Below, piece by piece: positions 25,954 to 34,300 of a stretch of DNA of 64,000 nt. Every line of letters begins with the position of its first letter. Position 1 is the stretch's first letter. The notes below the pieces were generated by a model. It made no database searches. It had not been told where the DNA came from and saw only the letters and a program-made list of their open reading frames with translations. Origin of the DNA: CAKAHY01 sp963522175 (GTDB taxonomy: Bacteria > Bacillota > Clostridia > Lachnospirales > Lachnospiraceae); contig CAUQXC010000002.1 in NCBI GenBank assembly GCA_963522175.1, positions 310,001 through 374,000 on the forward strand, given 5' to 3'. The translations under genes were made by a program, and so were the position numbers.

Positions 25954-26820
25954 CTAATATCTTTTTAAGTTTTTTAATTCCTCATAATTTTTTACATAAC
26001 TTTCATATCTTGTTTTATCAAGAACCGCATTTTCCAATGCTTTTTTTATTTCACAACCGGGCTCATGCGTATGAGTACAGGCATTAAACTTACACTTTCC
26101 TTCATAGGCATAAAACTCGGGATAATATTCCTTGAGTTCATCGGACAGAAGTTTGTCTATACTCACGGAAGTAAAGCCCGGAGTATCACAAAGGTAAGTA
26201 TCGCCGTCGATAACAAAAAACTCCGAATGTCTTGTGGTATGCCTGCCTCTTTCTATTTTTCTGCTTATATCCCCCGTTTCCATATTTGCTTTGGGAACAA
26301 GCAGGTTTATAATAGTGCTTTTTCCGACTCCCGAAGGTCCCGCCAGAGCGACACTTTTTTCCTTTATCAAAGCCTTGAGAGCATCTATGCCCTCACCGGT
26401 TTTGGCGGATAAGTTTATACAGGTATAGCCCGCAGACGCATAGGATGAAAAATACTCGTTTTCCGAGACCAAGTCGGACTTATTCCATACAATGGCCGTA
26501 GCTATTCCCTGCATTTTCATACTTATCAAATACTTATCCAAAAGATTTATCTGAGGTTTCGGCTTTGTCAGTGCCTCAACTATTATGAGCAAATCTATAT
26601 TACTCAGAGCCGGTCTTATCATCTCGCTTTTTCTTTCAAGTATATCGCAAATATTTCCGAGCTTCTTATCCTCGTCAAGAATAAGAAACTCAACATTATC
26701 TCCCACCAAAGGCTTTATATTTCTGTTTCTGAAAATTCCCTTTGCTTTACATTCATATACTCTTCCCTTATAAGCCACATAATAAAAGCCGGCTATTCCT
26801 TTAATTATTTTTCCTTGCAT
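25954..26820 (-). CDS. rsgA: ribosome small subunit-dependent GTPase A
   Basis: Circularly permuted GTPase for late 30S assembly, 288 aa. OB-fold with GIAGFYYVAYKGRVYECKAKG, then G4 VWNKSDLV before G1 GPSGVGKSTIINLL and G3 CDTPGFTS, the permuted order. The zinc motif is CKFNACTHTHEPGCEIKKAL. ATG 26820 lies one base after the prkC stop; AAGGTTGAG at the prkC end serves as ribosome site, so the two are coupled. A longer reading upstream would intrude into prkC. Confidence 0.95.
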   Translation of the reverse strand: MQGKIIKGIAGFYYVAYKGRVYECKAKGIFRNRNIKPLVGDNVEFLILDEDKKLGNICDILERKSEMIRPALSNIDLLIIVEALTKPKPQINLLDKYLISMKMQGIATAIVWNKSDLVSENEYFSSYASAGYTCINLSAKTGEGIDALKALIKEKSVALAGPSGVGKSTIINLLVPKANMETGDISRKIERGRHTTRHSEFFVIDGDTYLCDTPGFTSVSIDKLLSDELKEYYPEFYAYEGKCKFNACTHTHEPGCEIKKALENAVLDKTRYESYVKNYEELKNLKRY

Positions 26821-26821
26821 A

Positions 26822-28981
26822 CTACTCAACCTTGAAAAACTCGACTTCGTAGGACTTAAGGACATTTCCGCTTCCGGTTTCGACCACCTCGACATAGCCT
26901 TGGTCCACTCCGTAGGCTCCCTCTATAGCCTTAAATCTTACCGGAAGTATGGTGTTTCCGCTTACAAGCCTAGGCTCCATAAGTGTTGTATACTTTGTCT
27001 CACCGCCTACGGTCTGTTTTAATCTGACCATAATGCTGACGTTGATGATGCTGCTTCCCGGACCTATAAGGTCTTCTATATTATATGTTGCATCTATGGA
27101 AGCGACATATTTATAGTCCTTTACGGGAACCGTCTCTATAGGCTTTACTCCGTTACTGACGACAAAATCTATGGTACTGCCTTTTAAAACTTCGGTATCT
27201 TTTGTAAGACTTTGTGAAATGACCATACCCTTCGCTACAGTCTGGTGATATTCTTCCTTTATCACACCTAAAGTAAGGTTTGCTCCCGCAAGCTGACCCT
27301 GCACCTCTTTCATGGCACGTCCCGAAAAATCCGGAACTTTTACAAGCTCTTCTTTTTTGCCCTTACTTACATAAAGACGTATTGTATCACCCTTTTTCGC
27401 CGTACTCGGTTCATATCTTATTACATTGTCGAGAGCGACCGTATCACTGTTTTCTTCCACAAGCTCGGCACTTAAACCGTTCTCCTTTAAAAGCTGCATA
27501 GCTTTATCTTTAGCAATACCCGTGATAGTCAACTTGCTCAAATCTATGCTGTTGCTTCCAAGGCTGATGACAACCTCGACACTCGAATATCTGCTTATAC
27601 TTTCACCTGCTATAGGCTTCTGAGAGATGACATTTCCTTTACTTATGAAATCACTGTATTCATTTCCCGATACCTTAAGCTGCAAGTCGTTTTCTTTAAG
27701 CTTTTTCTCGGCAAGCTCTTCAGATATTCCGACAATATCCGGAGTTTTGGTTTTTGTACCGTCCTTCTCTTTTTCGCTTTCGGTAATTTGTGTTGCATTG
27801 GTTGTATGATTTGAAGAAAAATCAAATATTTTAAAACGCATTGCGACAAAAAAGCCTATAGCGGTAACAATGGCAAGAGCAATCACAACACCCAAAACAG
27901 TAATAAGCTTTTCCATTCCCGGGCTTTCTTCAGCTTCGTCATCTCTGTCTATGTCTTTGCCTTTGTCCTTGCCCTTTTTAGACTTTTTGAAAGCTGAGGA
28001 TTTTTTAGGTCTTTCTTCATCCTTATCATCATAATAAACATTATCTTCTTCCTCATCCATAGGCTCATGTTCGGAGATATGACTGTTTATGTCGTTAAGC
28101 TCGCTTGCCGTAATTATTTTTGTCGCACCGGCATCTTCCTCGGGCTCGGTCTCGAAATCATCTTCAATAAGCAATTTCTCAAGATCTCTTATAAGCTCCG
28201 ATAAATCCGAATATCTTCTGCTCGGAGTCTTTCTTGTACAAGTCAGGATAATATTGTCCAAAGCCTTGCTGATACGAGGATTGTAGGTGCTCGGTGCCGG
28301 CATCTTCTCTTCCAGATGAGCAAGAGCTATACTGACCGTAACATCACCCTCAAAAGGTAAACGTCCGGTAAGCATCTCATACATGGTAACACCTAAAGAG
28401 TAAATATCGCTTCTTTTATCACATCTTGCACCCTTCGCCTGCTCGGGCGACATATAATGAACCGACCCCACGCCTATGGTGCTGAGCGTTTCCTCGGAAA
28501 TGGCCCTTGCTATTCCGAAATCCGCCACTTTAATGCTTCCGTCCGCTCCTATGATTATGTTTTGAGGCTTTATATCCCTATGTATTATATTCGCATCATG
28601 AGCCGATTTTATACCCTTTGCAACCTGAATGCTTATATTTACGGCATCCCTTATATCATGTATATATCTTGACTTGATATATTTTTTCAAAGTAATGCCT
28701 TCAACATATTCCATAACGATATAATGCAGTTCCTCTTCATCTACTACATCATATACGTTAACAATATTCGGATGTGAAAGTCCGGCAGCCGACTGTGCTT
28801 CCATTTTAAATTTATATACAAAATTATTGTCTTTTGAAAACTCTTCTCTAAGTACCTTTATAGCAACAGGTCTGTTAAGCTTATGACACTTAGCTTTGTA
28901 TACATAGCTCATTCCGCCGGAACCTATGAGCTCAAGTATTTCATATCTGTTCTGTAAAAAAGTCCCTACTCTAAGTTGCAT
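26822..28981 (-). CDS. prkC: PASTA-domain serine/threonine protein kinase (PrkC/Stk)
   Basis: Membrane Ser/Thr kinase that senses peptidoglycan fragments or lipid II, 719 aa. Kinase domain residues about 10-270: GSGGMSYVYKAKC glycine loop, VAIKVL lysine, IIHRDIKPQNII catalytic loop, VADFGIARA. An acidic then Lys-rich linker precedes one membrane segment near residue 360-380 (VLGVVIALAIVTAIGFFVAM). Three PASTA repeats follow (starting PDIVGISEELAEKKL, LTITGIAKDKAMQLL, VPDFSGRAMKEVQGQL), then a final beta-rich domain of about 110 residues. It overlaps the end of the phosphatase gene by 11 bases. Confidence 0.96.
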   Translation of the reverse strand: MQLRVGTFLQNRYEILELIGSGGMSYVYKAKCHKLNRPVAIKVLREEFSKDNNFVYKFKMEAQSAAGLSHPNIVNVYDVVDEEELHYIVMEYVEGITLKKYIKSRYIHDIRDAVNISIQVAKGIKSAHDANIIHRDIKPQNIIIGADGSIKVADFGIARAISEETLSTIGVGSVHYMSPEQAKGARCDKRSDIYSLGVTMYEMLTGRLPFEGDVTVSIALAHLEEKMPAPSTYNPRISKALDNIILTCTRKTPSRRYSDLSELIRDLEKLLIEDDFETEPEEDAGATKIITASELNDINSHISEHEPMDEEEDNVYYDDKDEERPKKSSAFKKSKKGKDKGKDIDRDDEAEESPGMEKLITVLGVVIALAIVTAIGFFVAMRFKIFDFSSNHTTNATQITESEKEKDGTKTKTPDIVGISEELAEKKLKENDLQLKVSGNEYSDFISKGNVISQKPIAGESISRYSSVEVVISLGSNSIDLSKLTITGIAKDKAMQLLKENGLSAELVEENSDTVALDNVIRYEPSTAKKGDTIRLYVSKGKKEELVKVPDFSGRAMKEVQGQLAGANLTLGVIKEEYHQTVAKGMVISQSLTKDTEVLKGSTIDFVVSNGVKPIETVPVKDYKYVASIDATYNIEDLIGPGSSIINVSIMVRLKQTVGGETKYTTLMEPRLVSGNTILPVRFKAIEGAYGVDQGYVEVVETGSGNVLKSYEVEFFKVE

Positions 28982-29717
28982 TTACATCACCTGCCTTACC
29001 GAGTTCGTAAATAACTATTGCGCTTACATTATCTCTTCCGCCGCTTGCATTTGCCCTGTCTATAAGCTTTTTAGCACAGACTTCGTCCTGTGTTTCTTTG
29101 ATTATATGCTCTATATCCTCATCATCTATCATATTGCTCAGACCGTCCGAGCATATAAGCACTTTTGAAATTCCTTCCAAAGGTATTTCAAAAAAATCCG
29201 CCTTGATATTTTCAAAAACTCCGAGAGCTCTGGTAAGCTTGTGCTTATTTTCCTCATATTCGAGGCTGTATTTTTCTATAACATTCTTAGCCAAAAGCTC
29301 TTCCGATAAGGTGTGATCTCTGCTCACCTGCCTAAGTTTTTCGTTTCGTAATATGTACAGCCTGCTGTCTCCTATATTAACTGCATACAGGTTATTATCC
29401 ATTATGCTTACAAGAACAAGTGTTGTACCCATTCCGAACTTGCTTACATCCGCCTTGGCCTCATTTAAAATTTTCAAGTTGGCTTCACTTATAGCTTTGG
29501 AAAGAATACTTGCAAGCTCTCCCTTTGTACCTTGTATGGACTCCTTTATATATTTGACTGCCATCAAAGAAGCGTAATCTCCTGCATTTTCTCCGCCCAT
29601 TCCGTCACACAAAATAAAAAGATTCTCTAAATCTCCTATTTTATCAAGCGTATAGAAAACTCTGTCTTCATTTATACTTCTTACTTTTCCCACGTCACTA
29701 TAGGCAACTGCTTTCAT
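28971..29717 (-). CDS. prpC: PP2C-type serine/threonine phosphatase (Stp/PrpC)
   Basis: Dephosphorylates targets of the adjacent PASTA kinase, 248 aa. The PPM metal motifs are DVGKVRSINEDR, LFILCDGMGGENAGDYAS, VNIGDSRLYILR, VSRDHTLSEEL, ICSDGLSNMI, and GGRDNVSAIVI. The ribosome site TAAGGAG contains the rlmN stop codon, two bases before the ATG. The phosphatase-kinase order and overlap are standard in Firmicutes. Confidence 0.96.
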   Translation of the reverse strand: MKAVAYSDVGKVRSINEDRVFYTLDKIGDLENLFILCDGMGGENAGDYASLMAVKYIKESIQGTKGELASILSKAISEANLKILNEAKADVSKFGMGTTLVLVSIMDNNLYAVNIGDSRLYILRNEKLRQVSRDHTLSEELLAKNVIEKYSLEYEENKHKLTRALGVFENIKADFFEIPLEGISKVLICSDGLSNMIDDEDIEHIIKETQDEVCAKKLIDRANASGGRDNVSAIVIYELGKAGDVNAT

Positions 29718-29719
29718 AG

Positions 29720-30766
29720 CTACTCCTTATTTATATCTTTCTCTTTTTTGTAGTGCCTTCGAAGCTGTCCGCAGGCACCGTCTATATCTCTTCCCATTTC
29801 TCTTCTGATCGTCACATTGAGCCCGCTTTTTTCAAGCTCATTTTTAAATTCATATACCGCTTTCTGAGAGCTCTCCTTATAGTCCCTTTCCTCTATAGGA
29901 TTTACAGGTATAAGGTTTATGTGGCCTTTCATAGGCTTAAGGAGTTTTATAAGCCTTCTTGCCTCCTCTTTGTTGTCGTTAACCCCTCTGACAAGACTGT
30001 ATTCATAGCTTACTCTTCTTTTGGTTTTATCAAAATAATAAGAGCAGGCTTCAAGAATTTCTTTTATGCTGTAACTTTTCGCTATAGGCATAAGATTTTT
30101 TCTTATCTCATCGTTCGGTGCATGTAAAGATAAAGCTAAGGTTACCGAAAGGTCTTCATCAGCCAAAGCTTTCATTTTGGGTACCAAACCGCAGGTAGAT
30201 ACCGTTATATTTCTTTGACTGATATTAAGTCCTTCCTTTGAGCTTATAATACGGATAAATTTGACTACATTATCAAAATTATCCATAGGCTCTCCCGAGC
30301 CCATAAGCACTATATTGCTTACCCTTTCTCCCGTACTTTTTTGTATGGAATAAATCTGGTCAAGCATCTCAGCGGGGCTTAAATTTCTTACCAGCCCGTC
30401 AATAGTGGATGCACAAAAGGTACAACCCATTCTGCAACCTACCTGAGACGAAACACAAACACTGTTTCCGTGCTTATATCTCATAAATACGCTTTCTATG
30501 ATGTTTCCGTCACGAAGTTCAAAAAGATACTTTTTCGTGCCGTCAACTTCGGATGTTCTTACGAGTTCTTCCTTTATATTATTTATATAAAAGCTTTCTT
30601 TAAGCTTATTTCGCAGAGGTAGCGAAATATTGCTCATCTCATTGAAGTCCTCAACAAGCTTTTTATGCAACCATTCATATATCTGTCCGGCTCTGAACCT
30701 GCTCTCCGACATTTCCTCCATAAGGTCGAGAAGTTCGTCCAAACTTAAAGATTTTATATCCTTCAT
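29720..30766 (-). CDS. rlmN: dual-specificity 23S rRNA/tRNA adenine C2 methyltransferase
   Basis: Radical SAM enzyme methylating A2503 of 23S rRNA and A37 of some tRNAs, 348 aa. The cluster motif is CRMGCTFCAST near residue 110, preceded by CVSSQVG with the substrate-side cysteine region. Also visible: NIVLMGSGEPMDNFDNV, STCGLVPKMKALA, LALSLHAPNDEIRKNLMPI and, near the end, VTIRREMGRDIDGACGQLR with the resolving Cys. Its ATG overlaps the rsmB stop (TAATG). Confidence 0.97.
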   Translation of the reverse strand: MKDIKSLSLDELLDLMEEMSESRFRAGQIYEWLHKKLVEDFNEMSNISLPLRNKLKESFYINNIKEELVRTSEVDGTKKYLFELRDGNIIESVFMRYKHGNSVCVSSQVGCRMGCTFCASTIDGLVRNLSPAEMLDQIYSIQKSTGERVSNIVLMGSGEPMDNFDNVVKFIRIISSKEGLNISQRNITVSTCGLVPKMKALADEDLSVTLALSLHAPNDEIRKNLMPIAKSYSIKEILEACSYYFDKTKRRVSYEYSLVRGVNDNKEEARRLIKLLKPMKGHINLIPVNPIEERDYKESSQKAVYEFKNELEKSGLNVTIRREMGRDIDGACGQLRRHYKKEKDINKE

Positions 30767-32097
30767 TAATTTTTCTCAAAGATGCTTATAAAGAAACCGT
30801 CACAGGAATGTATCCCGGGAAGCAGGCGTAAGTACCCTTTCTTTGCCTCTTCCTTTAAATCTTCTTTTACAAAAGCGGAAAAGTCCACAGGTGTAAAATC
30901 CGGGTTTTCTTTCAAGAATCTTTTTACATTATCCTCATTTTCGTAGTGGTCTATTGTACAGGTACTGAAAAGAAGCTTACCGCCTTTTTTTAAATACCTG
31001 CAAACATTATTTAAAATTTTTTGCTGTATATCTGAAAGCTCCATGCATGCCTGTCTTGTCATATTAAGCTTTATATCCGCTTTTTTTCCCAATATGCCCA
31101 ATCCCGAACAAGGAAGATCCGCAATAATGTAGTCCGCCTTATTTACATAGCTTTCATTAAAAACCGAAGCATCTGCTTCTATAGTATTTACATTATCATA
31201 ACTTGAATATTTTTTCAAATTTTCTTTGAGTAAGCCAAGCTTTTTTTCACTCACGTCAAAGGCATAAAGCTCTCCGCTTCCTCCGAGTACATCCAAAGCG
31301 TTTATGCTTTTTCCTCCCGGAGCCGCACATACGTCAAAAACGATACTTCCCTTTTGAATATCCAGTGCTTTTATTGCAAGTGCGGAAGATGCATCCTGAA
31401 CGTATGCTTTCTTTTGCTTAAGTATATCAAGATCCGATATTCTGTCAAAACCCTTTATTTTTAATACATTGGGACAAATATCGGAAACGGAAACCTCCAA
31501 GCCCTCTTTTTTCAGTGTATCCACCGCTTCACTTACACTGCATTTATTCTCATTTATCCTTATACTGAGCGGAGATTCTTTAACAAAAGCCGCAAGGATT
31601 TTTTCTATTTCTTCAGGTTTTAAGCTTTCGGCAAATAACTCCGTTATCCACTGCGGAACGGAATATTTAAGACCCGGACTGTCAAAGCTTATTTGTTCTT
31701 TTTCTCTCGCAACGGCTCTTAAAACTCCGTTAACAAAGCCCTTAAGTCCGCCAATACCTCTTTTTTCAACAAGCTTTATCGCCTCGTTACAGGCTGCACT
31801 GTCAGGTACTTTATCCATATACAGGATCTGATAAACCGAGAGTCTCAACACATTTCTTATGAGGGGCTTTTGCTTATTCACCGGAACCTTGCTGTATAAA
31901 TTTATAACATAATCTATTTGAAGCAGATATTCCAGGCTTCCGTGTACAAGCCTTGATATAAAAGCTCTGTCCTCCTTTTTTAAATAGGCATACTTTTCAT
32001 TTACCATATTTAAAACCTTGTGAGAATGTTGCTTTTTTTCCGTAATTTGCATTAATGCCTCAAGACTTATAAGTCGAAGTCCGGGCTCCTTAGTCAT
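30766..32097 (-). CDS. rsmB: 16S rRNA m5C967 methyltransferase
   Basis: 443 aa. The N-terminal NusB-like RNA-binding domain (LEALMQITEKKQHSHKVLN to about 150) is followed by the SAM domain with DVCAAPGGKSINALDVLGG, IADLPCSGLGILGKK and LLFSTCTIDHYENED, which carry the catalytic cysteines. ATG 32097 has GGAGG 13 bases and GAAG seven bases upstream and overlaps the Zn peptidase stop by eight bases. A longer reading to 32163 lies entirely inside that gene and is not favoured. Confidence 0.95.
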   Translation of the reverse strand: MTKEPGLRLISLEALMQITEKKQHSHKVLNMVNEKYAYLKKEDRAFISRLVHGSLEYLLQIDYVINLYSKVPVNKQKPLIRNVLRLSVYQILYMDKVPDSAACNEAIKLVEKRGIGGLKGFVNGVLRAVAREKEQISFDSPGLKYSVPQWITELFAESLKPEEIEKILAAFVKESPLSIRINENKCSVSEAVDTLKKEGLEVSVSDICPNVLKIKGFDRISDLDILKQKKAYVQDASSALAIKALDIQKGSIVFDVCAAPGGKSINALDVLGGSGELYAFDVSEKKLGLLKENLKKYSSYDNVNTIEADASVFNESYVNKADYIIADLPCSGLGILGKKADIKLNMTRQACMELSDIQQKILNNVCRYLKKGGKLLFSTCTIDHYENEDNVKRFLKENPDFTPVDFSAFVKEDLKEEAKKGYLRLLPGIHSCDGFFISIFEKN

Positions 32098-32800
32098 TTC
32101 TTCTTCCTCCAAACAAAAGTACCAATCTGAGTAATTGAAGTATGGATGATGCCGTTGCCGCAACGTAAGTTAAAGCCGCCGCCGTAAGAACTCTTCTTGC
32201 TCCTCCTTCTTCCGAAGCAGGTAAAATAGAGTCATCTCTCAAACGAACTAAAGCTCTTGCACTGGCATCGAATTCAACCGGCAAGGTTATAAGCTGAAAC
32301 AAAACCGCCAGAGCGAATGCAAAAATTCCTATCTGAATCAGAGGGCTTTTTGCCCCTCCTATAGCCGCTCCTATTATAATTAAAGGAATAGCGAGTTTGG
32401 AGCCTATATTTGCCGCCGGAAAAAGCGCCGACCTGAAATTCAAAGGTCCGTACTGCCTGCTGTGCTGTATGGCATGTCCGCATTCATGAGCCGCAACGCT
32501 TACCGCCGCAATGGAATAGGAGCCGTAAACAGAATTGCTTAAATTAACACTTCTGCTTCCCGGATTATAATGATCCGTCAGATTACCCGAAATGTGATTA
32601 ACCGGAACATCGCTTAATCCGTTTAAATCGAGAATTCGCCTTGCAACCTGAGCTCCGCTCAAACCTGAATTCGAGCGAATATTCGAGTATTTGTTAAAAG
32701 TTGAACTCATATAAAACTGTGCCGCCAAAACAAGCAGCAAGCCTATAAGTACCAAAATATAGGTACCGTCAAATCTATATCCGTAAGGCACACCGTACAT
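32090..32800 (-). CDS. membrane zinc metallopeptidase (YugP/Zn_peptidase_2 family)
   Basis: A 236-residue integral membrane protease of unknown substrate. One N-terminal segment (ILVLIGLLLVLAAQFYMSS), the zinc motif AAHECGHAIQHS (HExxH) near residue 103, and two to three C-terminal segments. The glycine-rich SGLSGAQVARRILDLNGLSDV is typical of the family. It lies between fmt and rsmB, its normal place in Clostridia. The family is conserved but poorly characterised. Confidence 0.9.
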   Translation of the reverse strand: MYGVPYGYRFDGTYILVLIGLLLVLAAQFYMSSTFNKYSNIRSNSGLSGAQVARRILDLNGLSDVPVNHISGNLTDHYNPGSRSVNLSNSVYGSYSIAAVSVAAHECGHAIQHSRQYGPLNFRSALFPAANIGSKLAIPLIIIGAAIGGAKSPLIQIGIFAFALAVLFQLITLPVEFDASARALVRLRDDSILPASEEGGARRVLTAAALTYVAATASSILQLLRLVLLFGGRRND

Positions 32801-32805
32801 ATTGC

Positions 32806-33762
32806 CTACCTCCCTAAACTTATATCATTTTCTATTTTATAGCCCCTCAGAAAGCTTGGAACATCCATACGTTTTTTCCCTTCAAGCTGAACCGTCTTCA
32901 GCTCAAGAAGACTTTCTTTGCATATAACATAAAGCTTTTCCTTATCCTGTATAAGCTTTCCGAAGTTTTCTTTATCTTCTTTTTGAACGAGCCTTTCATA
33001 CACTTCTCCCGAAACAGCCCCGGCTTCCCATATTTTAAAGGTTTTTTTATCCAAATATGTAAAGGCGCTCGGCCATGGATTTAAAGCTCTGACAAGCCTC
33101 TCCGTTTGAACTGCCGGCTTTTTAAAATCAAGCTCTCCGTCTTTTTTACTGAGCATAGCCGCATAATCCGTACTCGCTTCTCCCTGCTTTGTCCTCTTTT
33201 CCATATATTCGTCAAGATTTTCAAGCGTATCAACAATAGCTTCTCTGCCGAGACGGGCAAGCTTATCAAACAATCCGCCTCCCGTTTCATTTGCATCTAT
33301 CGAAAGCTCGTACTTCTTTAATATATCACCTGTATCAAGCCCCGTATCCATAAGCATAGTCGTTATTCCTGTCTTTTCCATGCCGTCAATAAGAGCCCAT
33401 TGAATAGGTGCCGCCCCTCGGTATTGAGGTAAAAGAGAAGCATGTATATTTATGCAGGCAAGCCTCGGCATATCAAGTATTTCCTTACTTAAAAGCTTGC
33501 CGTAAGCCGCAACTACAAACACATCCGCATTTTCTTTTCTGAGCTCCGAAAGAAAGCTCTCATCATTCATTTTTAAAGGCTGCAAAACCTTTATGCCGTG
33601 TGAAAGAGCCATTGCCTTTACAGGAGTGGGAACAAGCTCGTATCCTCTTCCCTTCGGCTTATCCGGCATGGAAACAGCCAAACCTATTTCATAGCCCTCT
33701 TCAATAAGCTTTTCAAGTGCGCTTGACGCAAAATCCGGAGTTCCCATAAACACTATTTTCAC
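32806..33762 (-). CDS. fmt: methionyl-tRNA formyltransferase
   Basis: Formylates initiator Met-tRNA with 10-formyl-THF, 318 aa. Visible: IVFMGTPDFASSALEKL, CINIHASLLPQYRGAAPIQWALIDG with the catalytic Asn/His region, and GITTMLMDTGLDTGDIL with Asp. The C-terminal OB-like domain starts near residue 207 (VRALNPWPSAFTYL). GTG 33762 lies behind GGAGGGG. It follows def by 13 bases; the pair handles the N-formyl group at both ends of translation. Confidence 0.96.
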   Translation of the reverse strand: MKIVFMGTPDFASSALEKLIEEGYEIGLAVSMPDKPKGRGYELVPTPVKAMALSHGIKVLQPLKMNDESFLSELRKENADVFVVAAYGKLLSKEILDMPRLACINIHASLLPQYRGAAPIQWALIDGMEKTGITTMLMDTGLDTGDILKKYELSIDANETGGGLFDKLARLGREAIVDTLENLDEYMEKRTKQGEASTDYAAMLSKKDGELDFKKPAVQTERLVRALNPWPSAFTYLDKKTFKIWEAGAVSGEVYERLVQKEDKENFGKLIQDKEKLYVICKESLLELKTVQLEGKKRMDVPSFLRGYKIENDISLGR

Positions 33763-33775
33763 TTCAGTCCCCTCC

Positions 33776-34276
33776 TTAAGCCTCGGCTTCTATATATTCT
33801 TCCTCATCTTCAAGCTCGGATACGTCTTTTAACTCTCCGCTAACCTTATCTACGTAAAGCTCACCCTCCAAATGCTCACATTCATGGCAAATCGCTCTTG
33901 CCAAAAGCCCTTCTCCTTCAAGCTCGAATTCCTGCATATTTTCATCAAAGGCTTTTACTTTTACATGGTTCGGTCTTTTAACGATTCCCGTTTTTCCCGG
34001 TACGCTGAGACAGCCTTCATATCCCACCTGTTCTCCATCCATTTCCAAAATAACGGGATTTATAAGAATGTAGCTGTTTTCTTCATCCGTTTCTATAACC
34101 ACTATTCTTTTGAGCACACCTATCTGCGGTGCCGCAAGACCCACGCCGTTTGCATCGTACATGGTCTCAAACATATCATCTATAAGCTGTTTTGTTCTCT
34201 CGCTTACTTCCTTTACTTCCTTACATTTTTTATTTAAAATAGGATCTCCTATAGTCCTTATTTGTCTGATTGCCAT
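33776..34276 (-). CDS. def: peptide deformylase
   Basis: Removes formyl from nascent proteins, 166 aa. The three motifs are GVGLAAPQIG, EGCLSVPG, and HECEHLEG. The last is a variant of HExDH in which the usual Asp is Glu; both His ligands and the catalytic Glu are kept. The C-terminal tail is very acidic (about 20 residues, ELEDEEEYIEAEA). A GAGGAG site precedes ATG 34276. Confidence 0.95.
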   Translation of the reverse strand: MAIRQIRTIGDPILNKKCKEVKEVSERTKQLIDDMFETMYDANGVGLAAPQIGVLKRIVVIETDEENSYILINPVILEMDGEQVGYEGCLSVPGKTGIVKRPNHVKVKAFDENMQEFELEGEGLLARAICHECEHLEGELYVDKVSGELKDVSELEDEEEYIEAEA

Positions 34277-34300
34277 AATTTTCTCCTCATAAAATCAAAT

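Noticed and set aside
30766..32163. Longer rsmB start at 32163
   Set aside because: The extra N-terminal residues lie wholly within the Zn peptidase gene and lack family resemblance; ATG 32097 has the ribosome site.
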